DNA of 38,150 nucleotides from Lentibacter sp. (GTDB lineage Bacteria; Pseudomonadota; Alphaproteobacteria; Rhodobacterales; Rhodobacteraceae): contig JADGEJ010000034.1 of the NCBI GenBank assembly GCA_016744435.1, forward strand, positions 1 through 38,150, given 5' to 3'. A model generated the notes under the pieces. That model did no database searches. It saw nothing but the letters and a program-made list of their open reading frames with translations, and was not told the origin of the DNA. The position numbers and the translations under genes were made by a program. Below, in pieces: positions 1-8,267 of this stretch. The stretch's first letter is position 1. Each line of letters begins with the position of its first letter.

Positions 1-2
1 GT

Positions 3-122
3 GTTAACATCAAGGTTATCGCCACCTCTGAGATCAAAATCTCGGTTTTGATTGACCGCAAGTACATGGAACTTGCCGTTCAGGCCTTGCACGATGCTTT
101 TGAACTTGAGAAAGCCGGATAA
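3..122 (+). CDS. lysC: Aspartate kinase, C-terminal end (partial)
   Basis: Only the last 39 codons are inside the window, in the frame starting at base 3 and ending with TAA at 120-122. The visible peptide contains [12 protein letters not shown] and ends in [10 protein letters not shown], which matches the C-terminal ACT domain of aspartate kinase (allosteric lysine/threonine site). The enzyme phosphorylates aspartate as the first step of lysine, threonine and methionine synthesis. It is followed 180 bases later by ptsP on the same strand, a pairing frequently seen in alphaproteobacteria, which supports the call. The catalytic domain lies outside the window. Confidence 0.85.
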   Translation, partial: VNIKVIATSEIKISVLIDRKYMELAVQALHDAFELEKAG

Positions 123-129
123 GCCAGAA

Positions 130-167
130 AAACAGGCTCCCGAGTGTCATATTGAACGCCTGTTTAT
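130..167 (+). terminator. Possible intrinsic terminator after lysC
   Basis: AAACAGGC (130-137) pairs perfectly with GCCTGTTT (158-165) across a 20-base loop, just after the lysC stop, followed by a short T-rich stretch. The loop is long and the T run is interrupted, so this may be a weak terminator or only a hairpin. Confidence 0.4.
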
Positions 168-302
168 TGGGCGGATTAGGCTGCCTTACCGCTCGAAACC
201 TGCCCAAAAAGCAGATTCCCGTTTCCCTTGTCATATGCCTGTGGTGTAAGCTGTGTATCGGTCCTGCATGAACGGGCCAAAAGGGAGCTGAGCGCAACGC
301 CA

Positions 303-2558
303 ATGGCTGATCCAGAGATCAAAACAGACAGTCGCCAGATGCTGGCACGCCTGCGTGACGTCATGGCCGAAGACAGCGCAGGGCAAGCGCGGCTCAATAC
401 GATCACCACGTTGATCGCTGAGGAGATGCATTCTCAGGTCTGCTCGGTTTACCTCTTTCGCGACGAGGAAACCCTCGAGCTCTGCGCCACCGAAGGCCTC
501 AACCCGGACTCCGTTCACCAAACTCGGATGAGAATGGGCGAAGGCCTTGTTGGCCTTGTCGCCCGCAAGGGCCAGCGGATAAATACACCTGACGCCCCTT
601 CTGAGCGCGGCTTTCGCTATATGCCCGAAACCGGCGAAGAGATTTACTCCAGCTTTCTTGGCGTTCCCATCCAACGGCTTGGCGAGAAACTCGGTGTTCT
701 TGTGGTGCAAACCAAAGACAGCCGCGAGTTTGCTGACATTGAAGTTGACGCGCTTGAAGTTGTCGCCATGGTTCTGGCCGAAATGGCCGAGCTTGGCGCA
801 TTCGTCGGCGAAGGCGCAGCCCTCACGGCGCTCCACACATTACCCGTTCTGTTGCGTGGTTCCACGGGCCAAGAAGGCGCGGCGCAAGGCCACGTTTGGC
901 TGCACGAGCCACGTGTTGTTGTGACAAACCCGATCGCAGAAGATCCACAGCGCGAGCTTGAGCGCCTGCAAGAGGCCGTTGAAGAAGTCCGCGTCGGCGT
1001 CGACAAAATGCTCGCAGGCGCACGTGGTGGCGGCAAAGAGCAGATCGAAGTTCTCGAGGCCTACCGCATGTTCGCCAACTCCAAAGGCTGGATGCGGCGG
1101 ATGGAAGAAGACATCAGTCGCGGACTTTCAGCAGAAGCGGCTGTTGAAAAAGAGCAATCAACCGCGCGCGCGCGTATGCAGCAGGTAAAAGACGTTTACC
1201 TGCGCGACCGCCTGCATGACCTTGACGATCTTTCAAACCGCCTCCTGCGCAAGCTGACAGGCCAGGGCCTTGATACGGGGGCGGAAATGCCGTCAGACCC
1301 TGTGCTGATCGCCCGCAATATCGGCCCCGCAGAACTGCTGGATTATGGCCGCTCTTTAAAGGCGATTGTACTTGAGGAAGGCTCTGTTGGCAGCCACGCT
1401 GCCATCGTGGCGCGCGCACTGGCGATCCCGCTGGTGATCCACGCCAACCGCATCACCAACGAAGCGCTCAACGGCGATCATATCATGGTCGATGGCGATC
1501 AGGGCATCGTGCACCTGCGCCCTGACGACACAGTTGTTGCCGCTTTCAAAGACAAAATCGCGATGCAGGCCGAGGCGCAGGAGCGCTACACTTCAATCCG
1601 AGACAAGCCTGCGACCAGTAGAGATGGCGTCACAATCGCCCTCAAAATGAACGCAGGACTGATGGCAGATCTACCCTCCCTAGAGGGCTCCGGCGCTGAG
1701 GGCGTTGGCCTGTTTCGAACAGAACTTCAGTTTTTGGTCCGCAACCAAATGCCCAAGCGCAGCGAGTTATCAGCACTCTATGCCCGGGTTCTCGACGCGG
1801 CGAATGGCAAGCAAGTTGTGTTTCGAACACTTGATATCGGCTCTGACAAAGTACTGCCTTACATGAAGCCCAATGACGAGCCAAACCCCGCGCTTGGCTG
1901 GCGAGCAATCCGCGTCGGCCTTGATAAACCCGGTGTTTTGCGTATGCAACTTCAGGCTCTCTTGCGCGCTGCGGCGGGCCGACGGCTGACAGTGATGTTC
2001 CCGTTCATAGCCCAATCAGAAGAATACACAGCTGCTCGGGCTGAACTTGAAAAAGCACTGGCCCGTGAAAAAGTGCTTGGGCATGTAGCCCCCGAAGCGA
2101 TCGAAGTCGGCGCAATGCTAGAAACACCGTCGCTGGCGTTTGCACCTGACAAATTCTTTGAAGAGGTTGGATTTCTGTCGATCGGCGGCAACGATTTGAA
2201 GCAGTTTTTCTTCGCTGCTGACCGCGAAAACGAGCGCGTTCGACGCCGCTATGACACGCTCAATGTGAGCTTTCTGACGTTCCTTGAGCAGATCGTGCAG
2301 CGCTGCGAGGTCTCAAACACACCCCTGAGTTTTTGCGGCGAAGATGCGGGTAGGCCAGTAGAGGCTGCCTGCCTTGCTGCTATTGGCCTGCGCACTCTGT
2401 CAATGCGCCCTGCCTCTATTGGCCCTGTTAAGAGTATGCTGCACAGGTTAGATTTGGGCGAGCTGCGCAGAGTTATTTATGCGGCCCGCGATGATGGCGC
2501 GCAATCAGTGCGCCCGATGGTGACAGACTTCCTCAGAACTCAAACACGCACGGCCTAA
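303..2558 (+). CDS. ptsP: Phosphoenolpyruvate-protein phosphotransferase EI-Ntr (PtsP)
   Basis: EI-Ntr takes phosphate from PEP and passes it to NPr, starting the nitrogen-related PTS cascade; it is cytoplasmic. With the ATG at 303 the protein has 751 residues, the usual EI-Ntr size. A GAF domain occupies roughly residues 15-150 (motif LFRDEETLELCATEG). The EI domains follow: the phosphohistidine motif GSVGSHAAIVAR with His365, the PEP-binding barrel with GVGLFRTE and SIGGNDLKQF, and the active-site CGEDAGRP with Cys678. An in-frame upstream start at 228 would add 25 residues that do not look like the family, and AAGGGAG precedes the ATG at 303, so the shorter form is chosen. It ends 11 bases from the convergent EcsC-family gene. 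Confidence 0.95.
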   Translation: MADPEIKTDSRQMLARLRDVMAEDSAGQARLNTITTLIAEEMHSQVCSVYLFRDEETLELCATEGLNPDSVHQTRMRMGEGLVGLVARKGQRINTPDAPSERGFRYMPETGEEIYSSFLGVPIQRLGEKLGVLVVQTKDSREFADIEVDALEVVAMVLAEMAELGAFVGEGAALTALHTLPVLLRGSTGQEGAAQGHVWLHEPRVVVTNPIAEDPQRELERLQEAVEEVRVGVDKMLAGARGGGKEQIEVLEAYRMFANSKGWMRRMEEDISRGLSAEAAVEKEQSTARARMQQVKDVYLRDRLHDLDDLSNRLLRKLTGQGLDTGAEMPSDPVLIARNIGPAELLDYGRSLKAIVLEEGSVGSHAAIVARALAIPLVIHANRITNEALNGDHIMVDGDQGIVHLRPDDTVVAAFKDKIAMQAEAQERYTSIRDKPATSRDGVTIALKMNAGLMADLPSLEGSGAEGVGLFRTELQFLVRNQMPKRSELSALYARVLDAANGKQVVFRTLDIGSDKVLPYMKPNDEPNPALGWRAIRVGLDKPGVLRMQLQALLRAAAGRRLTVMFPFIAQSEEYTAARAELEKALAREKVLGHVAPEAIEVGAMLETPSLAFAPDKFFEEVGFLSIGGNDLKQFFFAADRENERVRRRYDTLNVSFLTFLEQIVQRCEVSNTPLSFCGEDAGRPVEAACLAAIGLRTLSMRPASIGPVKSMLHRLDLGELRRVIYAARDDGAQSVRPMVTDFLRTQTRTA

Positions 2559-2569
2559 AAAGGCTCCGG

Positions 2570-3352
2570 TCAAGCAAGGTTTATGTCGGGTTTGGCGAGT
2601 TGCTTGCGTAACTGTTCGGTCAAGTCAGCCAAGTCCATATCGGCCTTGATGGCCAAGCGCCGCAAGCCAAAGTGCACATGCGCCATGTCTTGATAGTAGC
2701 TCGTGTAGGCGTAGTTGGTTGCGGCGCCCGCGGCGGCGCCCAACACTGGCACGGTTTGCGCAGCCAGCTTTTGGCCAAGGACAACACCTAGGCGTGGCGC
2801 AACCCGTGAGATCAGCGCTTTCAGCGCCGCACCGTTTACCAGAACTCGCGTGGTTAAAAACGCCAGATCAGCGCCATCATCTGCCTCGAGCGGCCCGGCG
2901 ACGGCGAACACCTGAATACAATCATACTTCACTGCGGGCTCTGTGGCGTCAAAGCCATGCTCCTGCGCGATGCTCTGGATAGCACGCAGCAGTACCGTGG
3001 TTGTCACGGGCAACTCTGCCAGTGCACTGGGCAACCCACCCATGCCGCCTGCGGCGCCCATCGCCGTGGTCAGAGCCTTGGTCATCCAACTAGGCCCACT
3101 TCCAATGCTGCGTGAGCGCGTCGCCGCCTCAAGCGCAAGGTTCAGCGCGCGTTCTGTCTGGCTTGCAAGCCCGCTCTGAACCGCTGGCGGCAGGCGCTCG
3201 ACCAGCCCATCGGCCTGCCCGCCAATATAATTGAGTACATCAATAACCAAGCTGCCTGCGCCCTGATACCGCGCCACCAACATGGCAAGTTCTGCGTCTA
3301 CTTCGGCGGGTGAAATCGGCGCATCAAGCACCTCTGAGATCGGAACATTCAT
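2570..3352 (-). CDS. EcsC family protein
   Basis: This 260-residue protein resembles the EcsC family, named for a gene of the Bacillus subtilis ecs locus; the biochemical role in proteobacteria is not established. Typical features are an acidic N-terminal helix, a central small-residue-rich stretch (TTAMGAAGGMGG, about residues 95-110), LPVTTTVLLRAI, and a C-terminal glycine/alanine-rich segment (VPVLGAAAGAATNYAYTSYY) followed by HVHFGLRRLA. The alanine- and glycine-rich segments could be amphipathic or membrane-associated; no signal peptide is seen. It stands alone on the minus strand between ptsP (convergent) and a GNAT gene 31 bases upstream, with which it may be co-transcribed. The family call is firm, the function is not. 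Confidence 0.8.
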   Translation of the reverse strand: MNVPISEVLDAPISPAEVDAELAMLVARYQGAGSLVIDVLNYIGGQADGLVERLPPAVQSGLASQTERALNLALEAATRSRSIGSGPSWMTKALTTAMGAAGGMGGLPSALAELPVTTTVLLRAIQSIAQEHGFDATEPAVKYDCIQVFAVAGPLEADDGADLAFLTTRVLVNGAALKALISRVAPRLGVVLGQKLAAQTVPVLGAAAGAATNYAYTSYYQDMAHVHFGLRRLAIKADMDLADLTEQLRKQLAKPDINLA

Positions 3353-3383
3353 AGACAGTATATCGGCGTGATCGGCCTGATTT

Positions 3384-3869
3384 TCAAGCAGAGCGCCTGA
3401 CTTTACCTGTCACACCGTCCCAAGCACCTGCCTGCAAGGCCTGCCCCAACACGCGCTCTGGGTTGGTCGGTGGGGGCATTTCCACCCCCAACAATGGCAC
3501 AAATCCAAAACGCGCATAGTAAGGCGCATCGCCCACCAGCATGACCCTGTGCCAGCCCAACTCTTGCGCTGCTTGCAGGCTTTCACGAATGAGCCGGCCG
3601 CCAATGCCCTCGCCCTGGCGTGTCGGGTGCACGGCCACGGGGCCAAGCAACAACGCGAGATGCCCGCCAACACGGACAGGCCAATAGCGGATCGCGGCCG
3701 CCAGAATGCCAGCCTCATCGCGCGCCAGCATCGACAAGCCAGCAACCGGAAGAACACCCTCGCGCAGACGGTACGAAGACAGGCCCTCACGCCCCGGCGC
3801 AAAGCACAGGTCATACAGGTTCTCGACTTCCCAGCTTTCGTTTGCTGTTTCTGCGGTGAGTTCGATCAC
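3384..3869 (-). CDS. GNAT family N-acetyltransferase
   Basis: Predicted acetyl-CoA-dependent N-acetyltransferase of about 161 residues. The GNAT core is clear: the acetyl-CoA pyrophosphate-binding motif is HPTRQGEGIGGRLIRES, followed by LVGDAPYYARFGF, which is typical of the yhbS-like subgroup. The substrate cannot be predicted. The start is uncertain. The GTG at 3869 gives VIELTAETA, a normal family N-terminus, and has AAAGGGG upstream. An ATG at 3947 would add 26 residues and would overlap the start codon of the divergent flavin reductase. The family-typical length favours the GTG. Confidence 0.8.
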   Translation of the reverse strand: MIELTAETANESWEVENLYDLCFAPGREGLSSYRLREGVLPVAGLSMLARDEAGILAAAIRYWPVRVGGHLALLLGPVAVHPTRQGEGIGGRLIRESLQAAQELGWHRVMLVGDAPYYARFGFVPLLGVEMPPPTNPERVLGQALQAGAWDGVTGKVRRSA

Positions 3870-3945
3870 GGTGAGCGCGCCCCTTTCGGCTGGAAACGGG
3901 CCTAGCACGGCGCTATGCAGAGGTGCAAACAAAGGATCGCGCTTC

Positions 3946-4560
3946 ATGTTCTTTCGCCCCGCCGATGGCCACGGATTACCACACAACCCGTTCAATGCCC
4001 TGATCGTTCCGCGCCCGATTGCCTGGATATCAACTCGCAGCGCTGAGGGCGCTGAGGGCGTTGACAACCTCGCCCCCTACTCGTTCTTTTCCGGCGCAGC
4101 TTATGATCCGCCACAGGTTATGTTTGCCAGCACTGGCACCAAGGAAGACCAAGACGGAACCAAAGACACCCTCGCCAATATCCGCGCGACAGGCGTGTTC
4201 TGCATCAACCTCGTTGAACAAGCCGCCACGCAAGCGATGAACGCCTCCTCCGCGACGCTCCCTGCAGACGCATCAGAGTTTGATCATGCCAATTTAGAGC
4301 GCGCAGACTGCAAAACAATCGAATGCGCGCGCGTTGCCCAAGCGCCCGCGAGCCTTGAGTGCAAGCTCGTCGACATACACCAAACGCGCGGCGCGGCAAA
4401 TTTCGTTACCATCGGCGAGGTCACAGGCATCCACATGCGCGACGACTGCCTCGTTGACGGCAAGTTTGACGCAACCCGCTTCACGCCCCTCGCCCGCATG
4501 GGCTATCGCGACTACACTGCGGTGCGGGAAGTTTTTGAGCTTTCGCGGCCAGATGACTAA
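3946..4560 (+). CDS. Flavin reductase-like (FMN-binding split barrel) protein
   Basis: This 204-residue protein belongs to the flavin reductase/flavoredoxin family, which binds FMN and either reduces flavin with NAD(P)H for partner oxygenases or acts as an electron carrier. Recognisable family segments are NPFNALIVPRPIAWIST, NLAPYSFFSGAAYDPPQVMF, DTLANIRATGVFCIN and the C-terminal PLARMGYRDY. The ATG at 3946 starts exactly at the family N-terminus (FFRPADGHG); a longer in-frame reading from 3706 only reads through the opposite-strand GNAT gene. No oxygenase is adjacent, so the partner is unknown. Links to the hpa operon 3.3 kb downstream or the Rieske gene 23 kb away would be speculation. Confidence 0.85.
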   Translation: MFFRPADGHGLPHNPFNALIVPRPIAWISTRSAEGAEGVDNLAPYSFFSGAAYDPPQVMFASTGTKEDQDGTKDTLANIRATGVFCINLVEQAATQAMNASSATLPADASEFDHANLERADCKTIECARVAQAPASLECKLVDIHQTRGAANFVTIGEVTGIHMRDDCLVDGKFDATRFTPLARMGYRDYTAVREVFELSRPDD

Positions 4561-4633
4561 TCCAATGGCCGAAAGCGACTTTGAAGGTCGATAACATGCG
4601 AGAAACTGCCTGAAAGCCCGCCAAAGTTAACTT

Positions 4634-5857
4634 ATGCGCCTCCTTGTTTCCTTCGCCGCCCTGTTTATGTCCGTCGCGCTCTTGCAGCTGTCGACGGGCG
4701 GCGTTGGCCCGCTTGACGCCCTCTCGGGTATTGCTCTCAACTTTTCGCGCTCCCAGATCGGCTTGCTTGGCTCCGCGCATTTCTTAGGCTTCTTTGTTGG
4801 CTGTTGGTGGGCGCCACGCCTCTTGGGCTCAATCGGCCACAGCCGCGCCTTTGCAGCCTTCACGGCCCTCGGGGCGATGGCACTCTTGGGCCACTACATC
4901 GTCATCGACGCTTATGCTTGGGCGCTTATGCGTATTGCCTCAGGCCTCTGCGTTGCGGGCTGTTACACCGTGATCGAAGCATGGCTGCAAGCCAAAGTCA
5001 CCAACGAGAGCCGCGGCCGCACAATGGGCATCTACCGTGTTGTCGACATGGGTGGCTCTCTCTTCAGCCAGCTCCTCATCGGCTTTCTCGCCCCCGCCAG
5101 CTATGTCTCTTACAGCGTGCTCGCGATCCTCTGCTGCGCTGCTTTGTTGCCGATCACCCTAACCAAAGCCAGCCAACCAGAAACCCCCTCGGCGCCGCGC
5201 CTGCGGCCCATGCTCGCCGTTACGCGCTCTCCCCTCGCGGCGGCTGGGGTTGTTGTTGCGGCGCTCAGTTCTGCCTCGTTTCGTATGGTCGGGCCTGTTT
5301 ACGGCCAAGAAGTCGGTCTGGAAGTTGGCCAGATCGCGACGTTTCTAGCCGCATTTGTGTTCGGCGGCGCGCTGGCGCAATACCCGGCAGGCTGGCTCGC
5401 TGATAAATTTGACAGACGCTGGGTGCTGATCTGGCTCTCAATTGCCGCCATCGTCAGCTGCGCGTCAACGGCGCTGCTTCAAGAGTTGAGCACCGGAGGC
5501 ATTCTGCTCAACGCGGCGTTTTTCGGAATGACAACCTTCCCGATCTACTCTGTCGCAGCGGCGCACGCCCACGACTTCGCAAGCTCCGAAGAACGTGTCG
5601 AATTGTCCGCAGCACTGATGTTCTGGTTTGCCACAGGCGCCATAGCGGCCCCGCTTCTGGCCTCGCAACTGATGGAAAGCTACGGCCCACCCGCTCTCTT
5701 CATAATGATAGCCGTCGGCCACGCCGCCCTCGCCATCTTCGGCCTCGCTCGCATGCGCTCTCGCGCCGCACCGGCCGAGCGTACTCCATATGTCTACGCC
5801 CCCCGCACCTCCTTCACCATCGGCCGCCTTCTTGGACGCTCACGTGACAAGCACTGA
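4634..5857 (+). CDS. Major facilitator superfamily transporter
   Basis: A 407-residue inner-membrane protein with about 12 hydrophobic segments. The N-terminal segment is LLVSFAALFMSVALLQL, and the loop between helices 2 and 3 carries a degenerate MFS signature (APRLLGSIGHSRAF). A second such motif in the C-terminal half is PAGWLADKFDRRWVL (about residue 255). Overall it resembles the YcaD-like group of MFS proteins, whose substrates are mostly unknown. It follows the flavin reductase by 73 bases on the same strand. A hairpin-bearing repeat lies just downstream and could end the transcript. Transport of a small metabolite or drug is the only safe functional statement. Confidence 0.85.
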   Translation: MRLLVSFAALFMSVALLQLSTGGVGPLDALSGIALNFSRSQIGLLGSAHFLGFFVGCWWAPRLLGSIGHSRAFAAFTALGAMALLGHYIVIDAYAWALMRIASGLCVAGCYTVIEAWLQAKVTNESRGRTMGIYRVVDMGGSLFSQLLIGFLAPASYVSYSVLAILCCAALLPITLTKASQPETPSAPRLRPMLAVTRSPLAAAGVVVAALSSASFRMVGPVYGQEVGLEVGQIATFLAAFVFGGALAQYPAGWLADKFDRRWVLIWLSIAAIVSCASTALLQELSTGGILLNAAFFGMTTFPIYSVAAAHAHDFASSEERVELSAALMFWFATGAIAAPLLASQLMESYGPPALFIMIAVGHAALAIFGLARMRSRAAPAERTPYVYAPRTSFTIGRLLGRSRDKH

Positions 5858-5871
5858 GCTTTTTCTTTCCT

Positions 5872-5932
5872 AAAATATCCCGGGGGTTTGGGGGCTGGCC
5901 CCCAACAGGTCGGATTTTGCGCAGCAAAATTC
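5872..5932. repeat. GC-rich double-hairpin intergenic element
   Basis: Two stem-loops lie side by side downstream of the MFS gene. TTGGGGG (5888-5894) pairs with CCCCCAA (5899-5905) around CTGG, and ATTTTGC (5914-5920) pairs with GCAAAAT (5924-5930) around GCA. The preceding AAATATCCCGGGGGTTTGG is, from memory, very like a short dispersed element found between genes in many Rhodobacterales genomes. Only one copy is present here, so its repeat nature rests on recall, not on this sequence. It may act as a transcription terminator. Confidence 0.5.
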
Positions 5933-6021
5933 GATCCTAGATTTCGAAACCTGTAGAACCTACGCACGCGATCCGCTAAGCACCTCCAAACAGCACAAAG
6001 ACAGCACGGGCGGGCAAAAAC

Positions 6022-7725
6022 ATGGCACGGCATCTCATCACTTCGGCGATTCCCTATATCAACGGGGTCAAACACCTCGGTAATCTCGTCGGAAGTCAGC
6101 TTCCCGCCGATCTTTTCGCCCGGTTTCAGCGTGCACGTGGCAATGAAGTGCTGTTCCTCTGCGCTACCGACGAACACGGCACACCCGCTGAACTAGCCGC
6201 TGCAAAAGCCGACAAACCTGTCGCCGAATACTGCGCTGAGATGCATGACGTGCAAGCCAGAATCGCCAAAGGGTTTGGCATGTCGTTTGACCACTTCGGC
6301 CGCTCCTCAAGCCCCGAAAACCAAGCCCTCACCCAACATTTTGCGGGGACACTCGCTGACGCGGACCTGATCGAAGAAGTAAACGAAACCCAGATTTATT
6401 CCAAAGCCGATGGCCGTTTTCTGCCCGACCGCTACATCGAAGGCACCTGCCCCAACTGCGGCTTTGAAGATGCTCGCGGCGATCAGTGCGACAATTGCAC
6501 AAAGCAGCTTGACCCGACCGATTTGATCAACCCACGATCGACAATTTCGGGCAGCACCGACCTTGAGGAACGTGCCACAAAGCACCTCTACCTCAAGCAA
6601 AGCCAACTGCGCGACAGGCTACAAGACTGGATCAACTCCAAAACAGACTGGCCCATCCTGACCACGTCGATCGCCAACAAATGGCTCAACGACGGCGACG
6701 GGCTGCAAGACCGTGGCATCACCCGTGATCTTGACTGGGGCGTGCCTGTTAAGCGCGGCACCGAAAACTGGCCAGGCATGGAAGGCAAAGTTTTCTACGT
6801 CTGGTTTGATGCGCCGATCGAATACATCGCCTGCTCGCAAGAATGGGCCGCAGGCGACGAGTGGCAGCGCTGGTGGCGCACTGATCTGGGCGCTGACGAC
6901 GTCACCTACACCCAGTTCATGGGCAAGGACAATGTGCCGTTCCACACGCTCAGCTTCCCCGCAACTATTCTGGGCTCCGGCGAGCCTTGGAAGCTAGTCG
7001 ACTACATCAAGTCGTTCAACTACCTCAACTACGAGGGCGGCCAGTTCTCCACATCCCGTGGCCGTGGCGTGTTCATGGATCAAGCGCTTGAGATCCTTCC
7101 CGCCGACGTATGGCGCTGGTGGCTCTTGTCAAACTGCCCAGAAACATCAGATGCAGAGTTCACTTGGGAAGGCTTCCAAAGCGGCGTCAACAAAGACCTA
7201 TCCGATGTGCTGGGCAACTTCGTCTCGCGCGTCACCAAGTTCTGCCGCTCCAAGTTTGGCGAGGCCGTTCCCGAGGCAGGCTCGTTTGGGCCTGACGAGG
7301 AGGCTCTAATAGGCGCGCTCACCAAACGCATCCGCGCCTATGAGGGCCACATGGAAGCGATGGACGTGCGCAAGTCAGCCCAGGAGCTGCGTGCCATCTG
7401 GGCACTTGGCAACGAATACCTGCAAGACGCGGCCCCTTGGACATTGTTTAAAACTGACCCTGACAAGGCAGCTGGCCAAATTCGCTTGGCGCTCAACCTC
7501 ATTCGCCTCTACGCGGTGCTTTCGGCTCCTTTCATGCCAACGACATCCGCAAAGCTCTTCGTCGCCATGAACACGCTCGACACAAGCTGGCCCGACGACG
7601 TTGAAGCAGCCCTTGGCAGCCTCGCCCCCGGCCATGAATTTAGCGTGCCTGACAACCTCTTCGCCAAAATAACCGACGAAGAACGCGACGACTGGGCGGC
7701 GCGTTTCTCAGGGAAGCGTGACTAA
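6022..7725 (+). CDS. metG: Methionine--tRNA ligase
   Basis: Class I aminoacyl-tRNA synthetase that charges tRNA(Met) with methionine in the cytoplasm; 567 residues. The HIGH-type motif is HLGN at residues 18-21. The zinc-binding connective peptide shows CPNC and CDNC (Cys143, 146, 156, 159). [24 protein letters not shown] and [19 protein letters not shown] are standard MetRS segments, followed by the anticodon-binding helical domain (about residues 380-540). There is no C-terminal EMAP/tRNA-binding extension. The KMSKS position reads QFSTS (341-345) followed by RGRG, so both canonical lysines are replaced. I recall similar FSTS forms in related bacteria, so this is probably a functional lineage variant. 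Start ATG at 6022; no riboswitch or T-box-like leader was seen. Confidence 0.96.
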   Translation: MARHLITSAIPYINGVKHLGNLVGSQLPADLFARFQRARGNEVLFLCATDEHGTPAELAAAKADKPVAEYCAEMHDVQARIAKGFGMSFDHFGRSSSPENQALTQHFAGTLADADLIEEVNETQIYSKADGRFLPDRYIEGTCPNCGFEDARGDQCDNCTKQLDPTDLINPRSTISGSTDLEERATKHLYLKQSQLRDRLQDWINSKTDWPILTTSIANKWLNDGDGLQDRGITRDLDWGVPVKRGTENWPGMEGKVFYVWFDAPIEYIACSQEWAAGDEWQRWWRTDLGADDVTYTQFMGKDNVPFHTLSFPATILGSGEPWKLVDYIKSFNYLNYEGGQFSTSRGRGVFMDQALEILPADVWRWWLLSNCPETSDAEFTWEGFQSGVNKDLSDVLGNFVSRVTKFCRSKFGEAVPEAGSFGPDEEALIGALTKRIRAYEGHMEAMDVRKSAQELRAIWALGNEYLQDAAPWTLFKTDPDKAAGQIRLALNLIRLYAVLSAPFMPTTSAKLFVAMNTLDTSWPDDVEAALGSLAPGHEFSVPDNLFAKITDEERDDWAARFSGKRD

Positions 7726-7819
7726 GCCGGTTTGACTGGAAGGAGCGCCTTACGGCGCACTTTACATCTCGTCCTTACGCCTTTGGCGACGTCCTCGAGC
7801 GGGCGCTTTTTGCTATGGC

Positions 7820-7858
7820 TTGACTTACTCTATTTATTTATTAACTTGTTAATGAATA
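7820..7858 (+). promoter_or_regulatory. Predicted promoter and operator of the hpa operon
   Basis: A -35-like TTGACT (7820-7825) is followed after 16 bases by TAACTT (7842-7847). A 24-base near-palindrome covers the predicted -10: TATTTATTAAC (7835-7845), two bases, then GTTAATGAATA (7848-7858), with one mismatch between arms; the core ATTAAC-TT-GTTAAT is perfect. The hpaF ATG begins 18 bases later after AAGGGAG. Hpa operons are classically repressed by the MarR-type HpaR/HpcR, whose sites are AT-rich palindromes over the promoter. No regulator gene is in the window, so the ligand protein is inferred. Confidence 0.6.
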
Positions 7859-7876
7859 AGGGAGCAAGAATCGCAG

Positions 7877-8266
7877 ATGCCGCATTTTTCAATAGAGTAT
7901 TCAGCCAACCTTGAGGCCCATGTCGACATGGCAGAGCTCTGTGATGTGCTCCGCCTAACCGCCATTGAAACCGGCCTCTTCCCCATGCCCGGCATCCGCG
8001 TGCGCGCCTTCAAGGCCGACCACGTCAGCATCGCCGATGGCAACCCCGACCACGCCTTTCTTGACCTGTCCATTCGCCTACGTGAGGGCCGTGAGCAGCA
8101 GGCGAAGGAAACTGCCACCCAGCATATATTTGAGGCTCTCAAAGCCTTCCTCGCTCCCGCCATGACCAAACAGTCCATCGCGCTATCCATTGAGATGCGC
8201 GACATCGACGCCTCGTTAAGCCCCAAGGCAGGCAATATCCGCGACCATTTGAAGAAAGACGCCTGA
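7877..8266 (+). CDS. hpaF: 5-carboxymethyl-2-hydroxymuconate delta-isomerase
   Basis: HpaF (HpcD) isomerises 5-carboxymethyl-2-hydroxymuconate to its 2-oxo form in the homoprotocatechuate meta-cleavage pathway. The 129-residue length matches the family of small trimeric tautomerase-superfamily enzymes. Pro2, which becomes the N-terminal catalytic proline after Met removal, is present (MPHFSIEYSANLE), as are FPMPGIRVRAF and HAFLDLSIRLREGR. It is the first gene of the operon, directly behind the predicted operator, with its stop codon one base before the hpaE ATG. Confidence 0.93.
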   Translation: MPHFSIEYSANLEAHVDMAELCDVLRLTAIETGLFPMPGIRVRAFKADHVSIADGNPDHAFLDLSIRLREGREQQAKETATQHIFEALKAFLAPAMTKQSIALSIEMRDIDASLSPKAGNIRDHLKKDA

Positions 8267-8267
8267 C

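Noticed and set aside
228-302. N-terminal extension of ptsP
   Set aside because: The added 25 residues do not resemble EI-Ntr N-termini, and a better-placed ATG with upstream AAGGGAG exists at 303.
3946-4560. Flavin reductase as HpaC, partner of a 4-hydroxyphenylacetate hydroxylase
   Set aside because: It belongs to a different flavoredoxin-like subgroup, is longer than HpaC, and lies outside the hpa operon with unrelated genes between.
5858-6021. Possible metG leader riboswitch
   Set aside because: Beyond the double hairpin near the MFS gene end, no conserved S-box, SAM-II or T-box-like elements were recognised.
7732-7914. Open frame of 60 codons between metG and hpaF
   Set aside because: It runs through the predicted hpa promoter and operator and into hpaF in another frame, has no family resemblance and no convincing ribosome site.
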